Shown here: positions 24,137-33,638 of the stretch, one piece after another | How positions within the stretch are numbered: position 1 is the stretch's first letter | Layout of the letters: every line of letters starts with the position of its first letter | Source of the DNA: JBCCLJ01 sp039026915 | GTDB taxonomy: Bacteria > Acidobacteriota > Thermoanaerobaculia > Multivoradales > Multivoraceae | Length of the DNA stretch: 64,000 nt | Direction: 5' to 3' | NCBI GenBank assembly: GCA_039026915.1 | Contig: JBCCLJ010000006.1 | Span: forward strand, 10,594 to 74,593 | Notes under the pieces: generated by a model | The model's database searches: none | What the model was told of the DNA's origin: nothing | Seen by the model: the letters and a program-made list of their open reading frames with translations, nothing else | Made by a program: the position numbers and the translations under genes

Positions 24137-26095
24137 ATGCTCAATGTCTTTCGCAACAATCTGAAGCGTTTCGCTCCGATCCTCTGGATCGTCATTGCGG
24201 TTTTCGTTCTCCTGGTCTTCACCGACTACTCGAACAACGACCGCGTCGGCTCCTCGGCCGACACCGCCGCCACGGTCGGCGACTACGACATCAGTTTCGC
24301 CGAGGTGCAGAACAGCTACAGCGCCTTGGAGCAGCAGTTCCGCGGAGCCTATGGAGAGGTCTTCGACCAGCTGAAGGATCAGCTGAATCTGCCGGTGCAA
24401 GCGGTGAACCGCGTCGTCGCCAACAAGATCCAGCGCGAAGACGCCGCAGCGCTCGGGCTCGGTGCGACTTCGGGCGAACTGCGCGAGCGGATCCTCCTGG
24501 ACCCCGCCTTCCAGAACGAGACCGGCGGCTTCGTCGGTGAGGACGAGTACCGCCGCATCCTGCAGCGCAACCGCCTCTCGGTCGACGAGTTCGAGACCCG
24601 ACAGCGGGAGTTCCTCGTCGAAAACAAATTCCGCACGATCCTCGCCGACACCGCCTGGGTCTCCGACAGCGATCTGGAGCAGAGCGCTCGCGACGATGCC
24701 GAGCGCGCCAAGGTTCGTTACGTCTCTCTCGACGGCTCGACGCTCGCCGACGAGGTCGAAGTGAGCGACGCCGACATCGCCACCTACTTCGACGAGAACC
24801 AGAGCGACTACGAGCTCCCCGAGCGTCGCCGCGCCGCTTACCTGAGCGTCAACGTCAACAGCGTGCGCGCCGAGCTCGACATCCCCGACGAAGAAGTTCG
24901 CGCCTACTTCGATGCGAACCCGGGCGAGTTCACCCAGGAAGAGCAGGTTCGCGCCCGCCACATCCTCCTCTTCGTCAACGAGGAGCGGACGGCAGACGAG
25001 GCGCGCGCCGAGCTCGAAGCGATCAAAGCACGCGTTGCCGCCGGTGAAGACTTCGGTGCGATTGCACAGCAGGTTTCGGAGGACGAAGCCTCCAAACCCC
25101 AGGGCGGCGACCTCGGCTTCTTCCCGCGCGGCCGGATGACCCAGCCCTTCGAGCTCGCCGCCTTCGGTGGCTCTCAAGGTGAGATCGTCGGGCCGATCGA
25201 GAATCAGCTCGGTGCCCGCACCGGATTCCACCTGATCGAGATCATCGCGCGGCGCGACGGCGGCGTTCAGCCCTACGAAGAGGTCTCCAACCGCATTCTC
25301 GTGCGCATGCTCAACGAGCGCGCCCGCACCGAGGCGGAGAACCGCGCCCAGGCCCTCTCGACCCGCGTCGCCGGCTCGCCTCCGGTCGGTGAAGAGGCTC
25401 TTCGAGCCCTCGCCGAGGAAGAGGGCGTCGCGCTCGAGATTCTCGATCCCTTCGCACTCACCGACAATCTCCCCGGACTGGGACGGTCGACGCAGCTGGC
25501 CACGGCCCTCTTCGACGCCGAGACCGGCGCTCTCACGGAGCCGATCGAGCTGGCCAGCGGCTGGGCTCTCGGACAGGTCCTCGAGGTGCAGGAACCGCGG
25601 ATCCCGGCCCTCGACGAAGTACGAGACGACGTGCGTGGCGCCCTGGTCGCCGAACGTCAGAACGACCTCGCGGAAGACCGTCTGGCGGCGGTACAGACGC
25701 GCCTCGCCGCGGAGGAGCTGACCTTCGACGAAGCCGCTGAGGAGCTCGGACTCGACGTGCAGGAGAGCAGCGAGTTCGGTGCTCTCGAGTCCTTTGCCGC
25801 CGTTCCGGGCGTCGACGATCTTGCCGAAGCGGCTCTGGCTCTCGACACCGGAGACATCGGCGGGCCGCTGCGCAGCGTCACAGGAGCGATGATCTTCGAG
25901 GTCAGCGAGCGCAAGCGCTTCGACCCGGTCGCCTTTGCTGCCAGCAAGAACACGACGAGCGAACAGGAGCGAGCGAATCGTACGGCAACGATCGTCGGCT
26001 CCTGGATTCAGACGAAACTGGAAGACCTCGACGTGCGCTTCACGCCGCAGATGATCGAAATGTTCGATCTGGGCGGTCAGCTGGGCGACTCCTGA
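24137..26095 (+). CDS. ppiD: PpiD/SurA-like membrane-anchored peptidyl-prolyl isomerase
   Basis: 652 residues from ATG 24137 with GAGGG upstream. One membrane anchor (about residues 12-30, FAPILWIVIAVFVLLVF) leaves the rest periplasmic. A SurA-N-type helical chaperone region covers about 45-200. A parvulin domain lies at about 270-374: VRARHILLFVNEERTADEAR, DFGAIAQQVSEDEASKPQGG, DLGFFPRGRMTQPFELAAF and TGFHLIEII. A second, degenerate parvulin-like or chaperone segment (about 385-640) follows, as in PpiD. It helps fold newly exported proteins near the Sec channel. The reading frame remains open far upstream across the complementary strand, but nothing there is coding. Confidence 0.9.
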   Translation: MLNVFRNNLKRFAPILWIVIAVFVLLVFTDYSNNDRVGSSADTAATVGDYDISFAEVQNSYSALEQQFRGAYGEVFDQLKDQLNLPVQAVNRVVANKIQREDAAALGLGATSGELRERILLDPAFQNETGGFVGEDEYRRILQRNRLSVDEFETRQREFLVENKFRTILADTAWVSDSDLEQSARDDAERAKVRYVSLDGSTLADEVEVSDADIATYFDENQSDYELPERRRAAYLSVNVNSVRAELDIPDEEVRAYFDANPGEFTQEEQVRARHILLFVNEERTADEARAELEAIKARVAAGEDFGAIAQQVSEDEASKPQGGDLGFFPRGRMTQPFELAAFGGSQGEIVGPIENQLGARTGFHLIEIIARRDGGVQPYEEVSNRILVRMLNERARTEAENRAQALSTRVAGSPPVGEEALRALAEEEGVALEILDPFALTDNLPGLGRSTQLATALFDAETGALTEPIELASGWALGQVLEVQEPRIPALDEVRDDVRGALVAERQNDLAEDRLAAVQTRLAAEELTFDEAAEELGLDVQESSEFGALESFAAVPGVDDLAEAALALDTGDIGGPLRSVTGAMIFEVSERKRFDPVAFAASKNTTSEQERANRTATIVGSWIQTKLEDLDVRFTPQMIEMFDLGGQLGDS

Positions 26096-26144
26096 TCCCC
26101 TTCAGGGCACCGGGCCACCGACTTCCCGTTCGCGGATCGCTTCC

Positions 26145-26771
26145 TTGATCGCGCACCTCCATGGGCGCGTCCTGGAGTTCGAGACGGATCGCCTCGTGCT
26201 CGACGTCGGCGGCGTCGGCTACGAGGTCCGCATTCCTCTGTCGACCTACTACGCACTGGCACCGAGTCGTCCCGACGGGCTGCCGGAAGGCGACGTCGCC
26301 CTCAAGATCCACACGCACGTGCGCGAGGATGCCCTCGAGCTCTTCGGCTTCTTCACCGCCGAGGAGAAGGCGCTCTTCGAGAGACTCATCGCGGTCAGCG
26401 GGATCGGCCCGAAGCTCGCTCAGGTGGTGCTCTCCGGTATGGCGCCGCTCGAGGTGCTGCAGGCCCTCGCTGGCGGTGACGTGGCCACGCTCACCCGCAT
26501 TCCCGGCATCGGCAAGAAGACGGCGGAGCGCATGGTCGTGGAGCTGCGCGACAAGGCCGGAGAGATGGTCGAGGAGGCCGGCGCCGAGCGTCCCACCGAG
26601 GGCGGCACTCCAGCGGGCTCGCAAACCGACCTCGTTCTGGCGCTGGTCAACCTCGGCTACCGCCAGAACGTCGCCGAGCGCGCGGTGCAGAAGGTCGCCA
26701 AGGAGCTGGGAGAGGGCGCCTCCTTTCAGGATCTGCTGAAGCGCGCCCTGCAGAGCTTGTCGCGAGCCTAG
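26145..26771 (+). CDS. ruvA: Holliday junction branch-migration protein RuvA
   Basis: 208 residues from a TTG start (MIAHLHGRVLEFETDRLVLD). Domain I (OB fold) is residues 1-64, domain II holds two helix-hairpin-helix motifs (LIAVSGIGPKLAQVVLSGM and LTRIPGIGKKTAERMVVEL), and domain III (about 155-205) binds RuvB. RuvA tetramers hold Holliday junctions for RuvB-driven branch migration. ruvB follows after 48 nt; no ruvC is adjacent. Confidence 0.95.
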   Translation: MIAHLHGRVLEFETDRLVLDVGGVGYEVRIPLSTYYALAPSRPDGLPEGDVALKIHTHVREDALELFGFFTAEEKALFERLIAVSGIGPKLAQVVLSGMAPLEVLQALAGGDVATLTRIPGIGKKTAERMVVELRDKAGEMVEEAGAERPTEGGTPAGSQTDLVLALVNLGYRQNVAERAVQKVAKELGEGASFQDLLKRALQSLSRA

Positions 26772-26804
26772 CGGCGCCCGCGGTAGGGCACCCTCGCCGG
26801 CCGC

Positions 26805-26810
26805 TATGAT
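26805..26810 (+). promoter_or_regulatory. Possible internal -10 directly before ruvB
   Basis: TATGAT (5 of 6 to consensus) lies so close that transcription would begin about 3 nt before the ruvB ATG, with no ribosome-binding site. That would make a near-leaderless ruvB mRNA. The -35 is not convincing. Confidence 0.3.
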
Positions 26811-26819
26811 GGCCTCACG

Positions 26820-27890
26820 ATGACCGTGACTGTCGACGACCCCTGGGACGACGAAGACTTGCCGGACGACGAAGATCGCGAGCTGCTCTCCGGGCAGGCG
26901 CATGCCGACGACCTCGGCGTCGAAGCGACGCTGCGGCCGCAGAGCATCGCCGACTACGTCGGCCAGAGCAAGATCACCGACAACCTCGAGGTGTTCATCC
27001 AAGCGGCGAAGGCGCGCGGTGAGTCGCTCGACCACGTGCTGCTCTTCGGGCCTCCGGGACTCGGCAAAACGACGCTCGCCAACATCGTTGCCCACGAGAT
27101 GGGAGCGCCGCTGCGCTCGACCTCCGGACCGGTGCTCGAGCGCGCCGGCGACCTCGCGGCGATCCTCACCAACCTCGAACCGGGCGACGTGCTCTTCATC
27201 GACGAGATCCACCGCCTCGGGCCGACGGTCGAGGAGATCCTCTATCCCGCCCTCGAGGACTTTCAGCTCGATCTCGTCATCGGACAGGGTGCGGGCGCCA
27301 AGACCTTCAAGATCGATTTGCCGCGCTTCACGCTCGTCGGCGCCACGACGCGGGCCGGCCTGATCACCGAGCCGCTGCGCGCTCGCTTTGGCATCGTCAA
27401 CCGGCTCGACTTCTACTCGCCGGACGATCTCTGCAAGATCGTCCTGCGCTCGGCCGGCATTCTCGAAGTCGACATCGACGACGATGCGGCCGCAGAGCTG
27501 TCGCAGCGCAGCAGGGGCACGCCCCGCATCGCCAACCGCCTGCTGCGCCGCGTCCGCGACTTCGCTCAAGTCGCCCAGGAGACGCGCGTCAGCCTGGCAA
27601 CGACCCGCCGTGCTCTCGAAGCTCTCGAAGTCGACCGCTTCGGCTTCGACGAGGTCGACCGCAAGATCCTGGGTACGCTCATCGAGCACTACGACGGAGG
27701 CCCGGCCGGCGTCAAAGCGCTCGCGGCGGCCGTCGGCGAGGATCAGGGCACGCTCGAAGATCTCTACGAGCCCTTTCTGATCCAAGAGGGCTTTCTGCAG
27801 CGCACGCGGCGCGGCCGCGTTGCGACTCGCCGCGCCTACGAGCATCTCGGCGTCCCATTCAACGGTCCCGAGTCGCCGCGACTCTTCTGA
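26820..27890 (+). CDS. ruvB: Holliday junction helicase RuvB
   Basis: 356 residues from ATG 26820. An acidic N-terminal extension (DDPWDDEDLPDDEDRE) precedes the AAA+ core: LRPQSIADYVGQ, Walker A GPPGLGKT, Walker B VLFIDEIHRL, sensor 1 TLVGATTRAG with LRARFGIV, then the C-terminal winged helix (EPFLIQEGFLQRTRRGRVAT). It is the motor of Holliday-junction branch migration, acting with RuvA. No Shine-Dalgarno is obvious. The next gene starts 5 nt after the stop. Confidence 0.97.
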   Translation: MTVTVDDPWDDEDLPDDEDRELLSGQAHADDLGVEATLRPQSIADYVGQSKITDNLEVFIQAAKARGESLDHVLLFGPPGLGKTTLANIVAHEMGAPLRSTSGPVLERAGDLAAILTNLEPGDVLFIDEIHRLGPTVEEILYPALEDFQLDLVIGQGAGAKTFKIDLPRFTLVGATTRAGLITEPLRARFGIVNRLDFYSPDDLCKIVLRSAGILEVDIDDDAAAELSQRSRGTPRIANRLLRRVRDFAQVAQETRVSLATTRRALEALEVDRFGFDEVDRKILGTLIEHYDGGPAGVKALAAAVGEDQGTLEDLYEPFLIQEGFLQRTRRGRVATRRAYEHLGVPFNGPESPRLF

Positions 27891-27895
27891 CCGGC

Positions 27896-28819
27896 GTGAC
27901 GAACGCCGCGCTTCTCATCGCCAACCCACGGGCGGGCGGCGGCCGCTTCGTCGACGGTGAGCGACCCGGACCGCGACTCGAAGCCGTTGCGAGCGATCTG
28001 CGAGGCGCCGGCTTCGACCTCGAGGTGGCCGTGACGCGGCACGCCGAAGAGGCGAAGGAGCTCGCCGAGCGAGCCCGGGAGCAGCGACTCCACACCGTCT
28101 TCGCGCTCGGTGGAGACGGCACCTTCCGCGAGATCGCAAGTTCCCTCGTCGGTTCTTCGGTACACCTCGGCATCCTCGGAGGTGGCACGACGAACGTGCT
28201 GCCACTGTCGCTCGGACTTCCGCGCCTCGCGGGCCCGATGGCGAGTGCGCTCCGCCAGAGCTGGGCCTCCGCGAGACTCGACGTCGGCCGGCTGCGCGAT
28301 GGCAAAGGGCGCGAGGAGCTCTTCCTGATGATGGTCTCGCGCGGTCTCGACGCGCGTGTGCTGGCGGCGACTCCGCCCGAGCGCAAACGCAGGCTCGGCC
28401 GGCTGGGCATCGGACTCACCGCGCTCGAGCACTGGGTCGGCAACGCCGAGGAGGCCATCGACGTCACCGTCGACGGAACCCAGGATCTTGCCCGCTTCGT
28501 CGCCGTGCAGAACATCCAGCACTACGGTGGTCGACGTCGCATGGCCCCTGGCGCCCTGCCAGACGACGGACTCTTCGACGTCGTCTCGCTCGAGACTTCC
28601 GGGCGGCTTGCGCTTCTCCGCTTCGCGGCGGGAGTGTTGACGACGACGCATCCGCGCCTGCACGATGTCGAGCTGAGACCCGCGAGCGTCGTCCATTTCG
28701 GCGGTTGCGGACCAGGCGCGCTGCAGGTCGACGGCGACCCGCTGACGCTCGAGCTTCCCGTTCGCGTCGACCTCCTCCCGAGGGCGATCTCCTGGCTTCG
28801 ACCCAAGTCTGTCGAGTGA
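27896..28819 (+). CDS. Diacylglycerol-kinase-family lipid kinase
   Basis: 307 residues from a GTG start. DAGK catalytic-domain motifs are clear: ALLIANPRAGGG at the N-terminus, the nucleotide motif FALGGDGTFREIAS (about residues 70-83) and LGILGGGTTNVLPLSLGLPR. The C-terminal beta domain (FVAVQNIQHYGG, MAPGALPDDGLFDVVSLE, LQVDGDPL) is also typical of YegS/BmrU proteins. These phosphorylate diacylglycerol or related lipids in phospholipid turnover; the actual substrate cannot be told. It begins 5 nt after ruvB, so it is likely co-transcribed, though function is unrelated. Confidence 0.88.
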   Translation: MTNAALLIANPRAGGGRFVDGERPGPRLEAVASDLRGAGFDLEVAVTRHAEEAKELAERAREQRLHTVFALGGDGTFREIASSLVGSSVHLGILGGGTTNVLPLSLGLPRLAGPMASALRQSWASARLDVGRLRDGKGREELFLMMVSRGLDARVLAATPPERKRRLGRLGIGLTALEHWVGNAEEAIDVTVDGTQDLARFVAVQNIQHYGGRRRMAPGALPDDGLFDVVSLETSGRLALLRFAAGVLTTTHPRLHDVELRPASVVHFGGCGPGALQVDGDPLTLELPVRVDLLPRAISWLRPKSVE

Positions 28820-28853
28820 CGCGTCGGCGCTCTGAAGGTCGCTGGAGCTGTAG

Positions 28854-28859
28854 TACTCT
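28854..28859 (+). promoter_or_regulatory. Possible -10 for the threonine operon
   Basis: TACTCT lies 28 nt before the ATG at 28887 and matches the TAnnCT form found elsewhere here. No good -35. No attenuator-type leader peptide is visible in the 67-bp gap. Confidence 0.3.
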
Positions 28860-28886
28860 TGCGCACCCCAAGGAGCCCGTCTTTCC

Positions 28887-31364
28887 ATGAAAGTGCTGAA
28901 GTTCGGCGGATCGTCGGTGCGCGACGCCAGCCGCATCCTACGAGTCGCCGAGCTCATCGAAGCGTCGCTCGACGACGCTCGTCCCCCGGCCGTCGTCGTT
29001 TCGGCCCTCGGCGGCATCACCGACGACCTCAAAGCCCTTCCGGCCCTGGCTCTCGCCGACGTCGACGAGGCTTACAGTCACCTGGCCCGGCTGGAACAGC
29101 GGCACGTCGACACGCTCGAAGCTCTCGCTCCCGGATCGACCGACGAGCAACAGCGCCTGAACGACGCCTTCGACCGGCTGCGCAAGATCGCCGGTGGCAT
29201 CCACCTCCTGCAGGAAAGTTCGGCACGCACGCTCGACGAGGTCATCACCTACGGCGAGCTGCTGTCGGCCCCGATCGTCGCGGCCGCTCTTCGTGCCAGA
29301 GGACACCGAGCCGAGGCCTACGACACGCGCGAGCTCGTCGTGACGCACCACCGCTTCGGCGGCGCGCGCGCCCTGCTGGAGCCTACGTTCGCGCGTTTGC
29401 GGGCCGCACTCACTCCCTCGACGGACCGCTCCGAGTCGCCGTCGATACCGGTGATCAGCGGCTTCGTCGCGCGCTCGGATCGCGGCGCGACGACCCATCT
29501 CGGTCGCGGCGGTTCCGACCTGACGGCTGCGCTCGTCGCCGCTGCGCTCGAGGTCGACGCACTCGAGATCTGGACGGACGTCGACGGCGTGCTGACCGCC
29601 GATCCGAGGGACGTTCCCGAAGCCCGATCGATTCGACAGATGAGCTTCGAGGAGCTGATGGAGCTCTCTCATTTCGGCGCCAAAGTCGTCTACCCACCAA
29701 CGGTGCAGCCGGTGCGCGCCGCGGGCATCGCGCTCTCCATCCACAGCACGCTCGAGCCCGACTCACCCGGCACGCGCATCGTCGAGCAGCGTTCGGAAGA
29801 TGTGCCGGGCAACCCGGTGGTCGGCGTCGCTGCGATCGACCACGTCAGTCTGCTGCGTCTCGAAGGCGACGGCATGATCGGCATCCCGGGGACCGCCGGG
29901 CGCCTCTTCCAGGCCCTCGCCCGGAAAGAGATCAGCGTCATCCTCATCTCCCAGGCTTCGTCCGAGCACTCCATCTGCTTCGCCATCGACCCGCAGCAGA
30001 GCCATCGCGCCCGCCAGGTGGTCGACGCCGAGTTCGAACTCGAGCGACGCGCCGGCGTCATCAACCCGCTGATCGTCGAAGACGACTGTGCCGTCGTGGC
30101 AGCGGTCGGCGCCGGCATGTGCAGCGAGCCAGGGATCGCGGGCCGCGTCTTCCGGGTTCTCGGAGAGCGTGGAATCAACGTGCGGGCGATCGCACAAGGG
30201 TCGTCCGAGCGCAACATCTCCCTGGTCATCGATCGGTCGCAGAAGGGCCGGGCGGTGCGCGTCGTGCACCGTGCCTTCTTCGGCGAGCTGCCGAAACGCG
30301 TACGCGTCGGGCTCGTCGGCGTCGGTGGTGTCGGATCGGAGCTGCTTCGACAGCTGGGTCCAGGGACCCACGCATCGCGGCACCTCGAGGTCGTGGCAAC
30401 CGCAAGCTCGCGTCGTGCGTGGTGTGGAGAGCTCGAAGGTGAGTGGCCCACCGACTGGCGCGCTTTTCTCGAGGAGCACGGCGCGGAAGGTGACGCGAAA
30501 GCACTCGCCGCCGAGCTGATCCAGCTCGACGGACCTCGTCTCTTCATCGACTGCAGCGCTTCGGACGACGTCGCGGAGCTCTATCCTGAGCTTCTGGCGG
30601 CAGGAATCGGAGTCGTCGCAGCCAACAAAAAGGGCTTCGCCGACCGCTCCGAGAAGAGCGCCGCTCTGTTCACCGCTGACGGCATCTACCTCGAGGCCAC
30701 CGTCGGTGCCGGGCTGCCGGTGCTGTCGACACTCCGAGACCTCGTCACCACGGGGGACGAGGTAAAGACCATCGACGGCGTGCTCTCCGGCACCCTGGCC
30801 TTCGTCCTCGATCGCCTGCTGGCAGGGGAGACACTGTCGGCAGCGGTGCGAGAGGCACATCAGGCCGGCTACACCGAGCCCGATCCGCGCGAGGACCTCT
30901 CTGGCCAGGACGTCGCACGCAAGCTGCTGATCTTGGCGCGCGGCGCCGGCTTCGGTCTCGAGCCCGGAGACCTGGACGTCGAGCCTCTCGTCGACGTCTC
31001 GGGCGAAGCCAGCGTCGAGGAGTTCCTCGGCGGCCTGGCAGATCTCGACGAAGAGTTCCGGCAGAAGGTGGAAGCAGCCCGCGATCGCGACGAGAAGCTC
31101 TGCTACCTCGCGCGCTTCGACGGCGAGCGAGCGACGGTCGGTCTGCAGTCGATCGCCGGCGACCACCCGGCCTTCGCACTCAGCGGAACCGACAATCTGA
31201 TCGCCTTCGCGACGCGACGCTACGACGCGACACCGCTCGTCGTTCGCGGACCCGGAGCCGGTACTGCAGTCACCGCCGCGGGCGTCCTCGGCGATGCGCT
31301 GCGCGCCGCGCGAGAGATGCGCCGCTCGCCGCCCAAGCCGATGCGCCGCCGGGGAGTGTCGTGA
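28887..31364 (+). CDS. thrA: Bifunctional aspartate kinase / homoserine dehydrogenase
   Basis: 825 residues, with AAGGAG upstream of the ATG. Residues 1-280 are aspartokinase (KFGGSSVRDASRILRVAELI, GRGGSDLTAALVAAAL, VDGVLTADPR, MSFEELMELSHFGAKVVYP). Residues about 310-460 hold two ACT domains (GDGMIGIPGTAGRLFQAL and GMCSEPGIAGRVFRVLGERG). Homoserine dehydrogenase starts with the NAD(P) motif VGLVGVGGVGSELL near residue 473, followed by VAANKKGFAD, GVLSGTLAFVLDRL and EPDPREDLSGQDVARKLLIL. It makes aspartyl phosphate and homoserine, the first and third steps toward threonine. The ACT domains imply feedback control by threonine. Its stop overlaps the thrB start by 4 bp (GTGA). Confidence 0.96.
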   Translation: MKVLKFGGSSVRDASRILRVAELIEASLDDARPPAVVVSALGGITDDLKALPALALADVDEAYSHLARLEQRHVDTLEALAPGSTDEQQRLNDAFDRLRKIAGGIHLLQESSARTLDEVITYGELLSAPIVAAALRARGHRAEAYDTRELVVTHHRFGGARALLEPTFARLRAALTPSTDRSESPSIPVISGFVARSDRGATTHLGRGGSDLTAALVAAALEVDALEIWTDVDGVLTADPRDVPEARSIRQMSFEELMELSHFGAKVVYPPTVQPVRAAGIALSIHSTLEPDSPGTRIVEQRSEDVPGNPVVGVAAIDHVSLLRLEGDGMIGIPGTAGRLFQALARKEISVILISQASSEHSICFAIDPQQSHRARQVVDAEFELERRAGVINPLIVEDDCAVVAAVGAGMCSEPGIAGRVFRVLGERGINVRAIAQGSSERNISLVIDRSQKGRAVRVVHRAFFGELPKRVRVGLVGVGGVGSELLRQLGPGTHASRHLEVVATASSRRAWCGELEGEWPTDWRAFLEEHGAEGDAKALAAELIQLDGPRLFIDCSASDDVAELYPELLAAGIGVVAANKKGFADRSEKSAALFTADGIYLEATVGAGLPVLSTLRDLVTTGDEVKTIDGVLSGTLAFVLDRLLAGETLSAAVREAHQAGYTEPDPREDLSGQDVARKLLILARGAGFGLEPGDLDVEPLVDVSGEASVEEFLGGLADLDEEFRQKVEAARDRDEKLCYLARFDGERATVGLQSIAGDHPAFALSGTDNLIAFATRRYDATPLVVRGPGAGTAVTAAGVLGDALRAAREMRRSPPKPMRRRGVS

Positions 31365-32323
31365 GTCCGCCATCGGCCGGAGTGCTCTCGCAGGTCCGCG
31401 CCTTCGCACCGGGCTCCGTTTCCAACGTCGGCTGCGGCTTCGATGCCCTCGGCTTCGCCATCGCCGGAGTCGGTGACGAGGTCATCGCTCGTCGCGTCGA
31501 CGGCTCCGCGCAGGTCTCCATCCGAGCGATCCACGGCGAGGGTGGGCGGCTGCCGCTCGAGGCCGGGAAGAACACGGCGGGCAAGGCGGCGCTCGCAGTG
31601 CAGTCGAGGGCCACCGAAGCGCCTGCCGTCGAGCTCGAGATCTTCAAGAAGATGCCTCTGTCCAGCGGGCTGGGATCGAGCGCGGCATCCGCCGTCGCGG
31701 CAGTCGTCGCCGTCGATCGGCTGCTCGGTACGGAGCTCCCGTCAGCCGAGCTTCTCGAATGCGCGCTCGAAGGTGAGCAGATCGCGAGCGGCGCACGCCA
31801 CGCCGACAACGTCGCACCATCGCTCCTCGGCGATCTGCTTCTCGTGCGAAGCCTCGATCCCGAGCCGGACATCGTGCTGCTGCCCTGCCTCGAAGATCTG
31901 CACTGTGTCGTTCTGCGACCCGACGTGCCCATCAACACCGCCGAATCGAGGCGCCTGCTCGGCGACACGGTGCAGCTGCCGCAGGCGATTCAGCAGTGGG
32001 CCAACCTCGGTGGCTTCGTCGCGGCGCTGTACAAGGGCGACGCCGAGCTCTTGTCGCGATGTCTCATCGATGTTGTGGCCGAGCCGGTCCGAGGACCCCA
32101 GGTTCCCGACTTCGCTCGCATTCAGGCCGCCGCCCTGGAGGCGAGGGCGCTCGGCTGCAGTCTGTCCGGAAGCGGTCCAGCGATCTTCGCCCTGGCGCTC
32201 GGCAAAGAGAGCGCGAAGAGCGTTGCCGGAGCCATGAACGCTGCCCTCTCTGCCGAGATCGAGCGCGATCTGCTCGTCTCGTCTCTGCCCTGTCGCGGCG
32301 CGCACGTGATCGAGGAGTCGTAG
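31361..32323 (+). CDS. thrB: Homoserine kinase
   Basis: 320 residues from a GTG start overlapping the thrA stop. GHMP-kinase motifs: FAPGSVSNVGCGFDALGFAI at the N-terminus (substrate/ATP region), KKMPLSSGLGSSAASAVAAV (ATP-binding glycine loop, about residues 97-115) and the C-terminal LGCSLSGSGPAIFAL. It phosphorylates homoserine for threonine synthase. Gene order thrA, thrB, thrC is the classical operon, and the last base of its stop begins thrC. Confidence 0.95.
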   Translation: MSPPSAGVLSQVRAFAPGSVSNVGCGFDALGFAIAGVGDEVIARRVDGSAQVSIRAIHGEGGRLPLEAGKNTAGKAALAVQSRATEAPAVELEIFKKMPLSSGLGSSAASAVAAVVAVDRLLGTELPSAELLECALEGEQIASGARHADNVAPSLLGDLLLVRSLDPEPDIVLLPCLEDLHCVVLRPDVPINTAESRRLLGDTVQLPQAIQQWANLGGFVAALYKGDAELLSRCLIDVVAEPVRGPQVPDFARIQAAALEARALGCSLSGSGPAIFALALGKESAKSVAGAMNAALSAEIERDLLVSSLPCRGAHVIEES

Positions 32324-33630
32324 TGCGGTGCATTTCGACGGACGGCACCTGTCCTGAGACGGACCTCGCCGAGGCTCTTTACACCGGACTTGCACCGGAC
32401 GGCAGCCTCTACATGCCGCGGCAGCTCGATCCTCTCGAGGAGGCGGATCTTCGACGCCTCGCGCCGCTGCCGCTTCCTGAGTCCGCCACCGTCGTCGCGC
32501 GGCATCTGCTCCGCGACGCTCTCGAACCCACCGCGGTCGAGTCGCTGATTCACGACACGCTCGACTTCGAGATCCCTCTCGTGCCGGTCGAAGAAGGCCA
32601 CTACGTACTGGAGCTCTTCCACGGCCCGACGCTCGCCTTCAAGGACGTCGGCGCGCGCTTCATGGCCCGGCTGATGCGCGCCCTACAGCCCCCGTCGCAC
32701 GAACGACTGACGATTCTGGTCGCGACGAGCGGCGACACCGGCAGCGCGGTGGCTCACGCCTTCGCCGGCCTCGAGGGCTTCGACGTAGCGGTCCTCTTTC
32801 CCCACGGGAAGGTGAGCGAAGCGCAGCAGAAGCTGTTCACGACGATCGGCGGCAACGTGCGCTCCTTCGCCGTCGACGGAACCTTCGACGACTGCCAGAG
32901 GATGGTCAAGGAGTGCTTCGCCGACGCCGACCTGCGAGCACGCAGACCGTTGGGCTCGGCCAACTCGATCAATCTCGGCAGGCTGCTGCCGCAGTCGTTC
33001 TACTACCTGCACCTCCTGCACGAGCTGACAGAACAGGGTCTCGACCCCTGGTCGATCGATTTGCGGATCGTCACACCGAGCGGCAACTTCGGCAACCTCA
33101 CTGCCGGCCTCTTCGCCCGCCGCCTCGGTCTACCCTGCCGTTTTGTCGCGGCGACGAACGCCAACGACGTCGTGCCACAGTTCCTCGACGGCCGCCCGTA
33201 CCAGCCTCGACCGTCCGTGAGAACGCTGTCGAACGCGATGGACGTCGGCGCTCCGAGCAACTTCGACCGCATCCTCCATCTCTACCAAGGCGACGAGGAG
33301 GCGCTCCGTAAGGACGTGGCCGGCGTCTCCGTCGACGACGAGCTCACTCTGGAGACGATCGCAGCCGTCTTTCAGCGCACCGGGTACGTACTCGATCCCC
33401 ACACGGCGGTCGGCTATCTCGCACTGGAGAAGGCGGTACCGCCGGGCGCCACGGGCGTCGTTCTCGCGACGGCGCATCCGGCGAAGTTCGCGAACGTCGT
33501 CGAGCGGGCGACCGGCCGGCCCGTGGTCCTGCCGCCGGCGCTCGCGGACTGCCTCGACCGCGAGGAGTTCGTCACCGCGCTGCCGCCCGAAGCGTCGGCG
33601 CTGCGCGAAGAGCTGCTCGGCACAGGTTGA
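32323..33630 (+). CDS. thrC: Threonine synthase
   Basis: 435 residues from a GTG start sharing one base with the thrB stop codon. The N-terminal segment STDGTCPETDLAEALYTGLA with DGSLYMP is the E. coli/yeast-type class. PLP lysine is Lys107 in LAFKDVGARFM; the PLP-phosphate and substrate loops are VATSGDTGSAVAHAF and PSGNFGNLTAGL. It converts O-phosphohomoserine to threonine. It ends the threonine operon; 8 nt separate its stop from that of the convergent flavin oxidoreductase. Confidence 0.96.
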   Translation: MRCISTDGTCPETDLAEALYTGLAPDGSLYMPRQLDPLEEADLRRLAPLPLPESATVVARHLLRDALEPTAVESLIHDTLDFEIPLVPVEEGHYVLELFHGPTLAFKDVGARFMARLMRALQPPSHERLTILVATSGDTGSAVAHAFAGLEGFDVAVLFPHGKVSEAQQKLFTTIGGNVRSFAVDGTFDDCQRMVKECFADADLRARRPLGSANSINLGRLLPQSFYYLHLLHELTEQGLDPWSIDLRIVTPSGNFGNLTAGLFARRLGLPCRFVAATNANDVVPQFLDGRPYQPRPSVRTLSNAMDVGAPSNFDRILHLYQGDEEALRKDVAGVSVDDELTLETIAAVFQRTGYVLDPHTAVGYLALEKAVPPGATGVVLATAHPAKFANVVERATGRPVVLPPALADCLDREEFVTALPPEASALREELLGTG

Positions 33631-33638
33631 GCGCTGTT

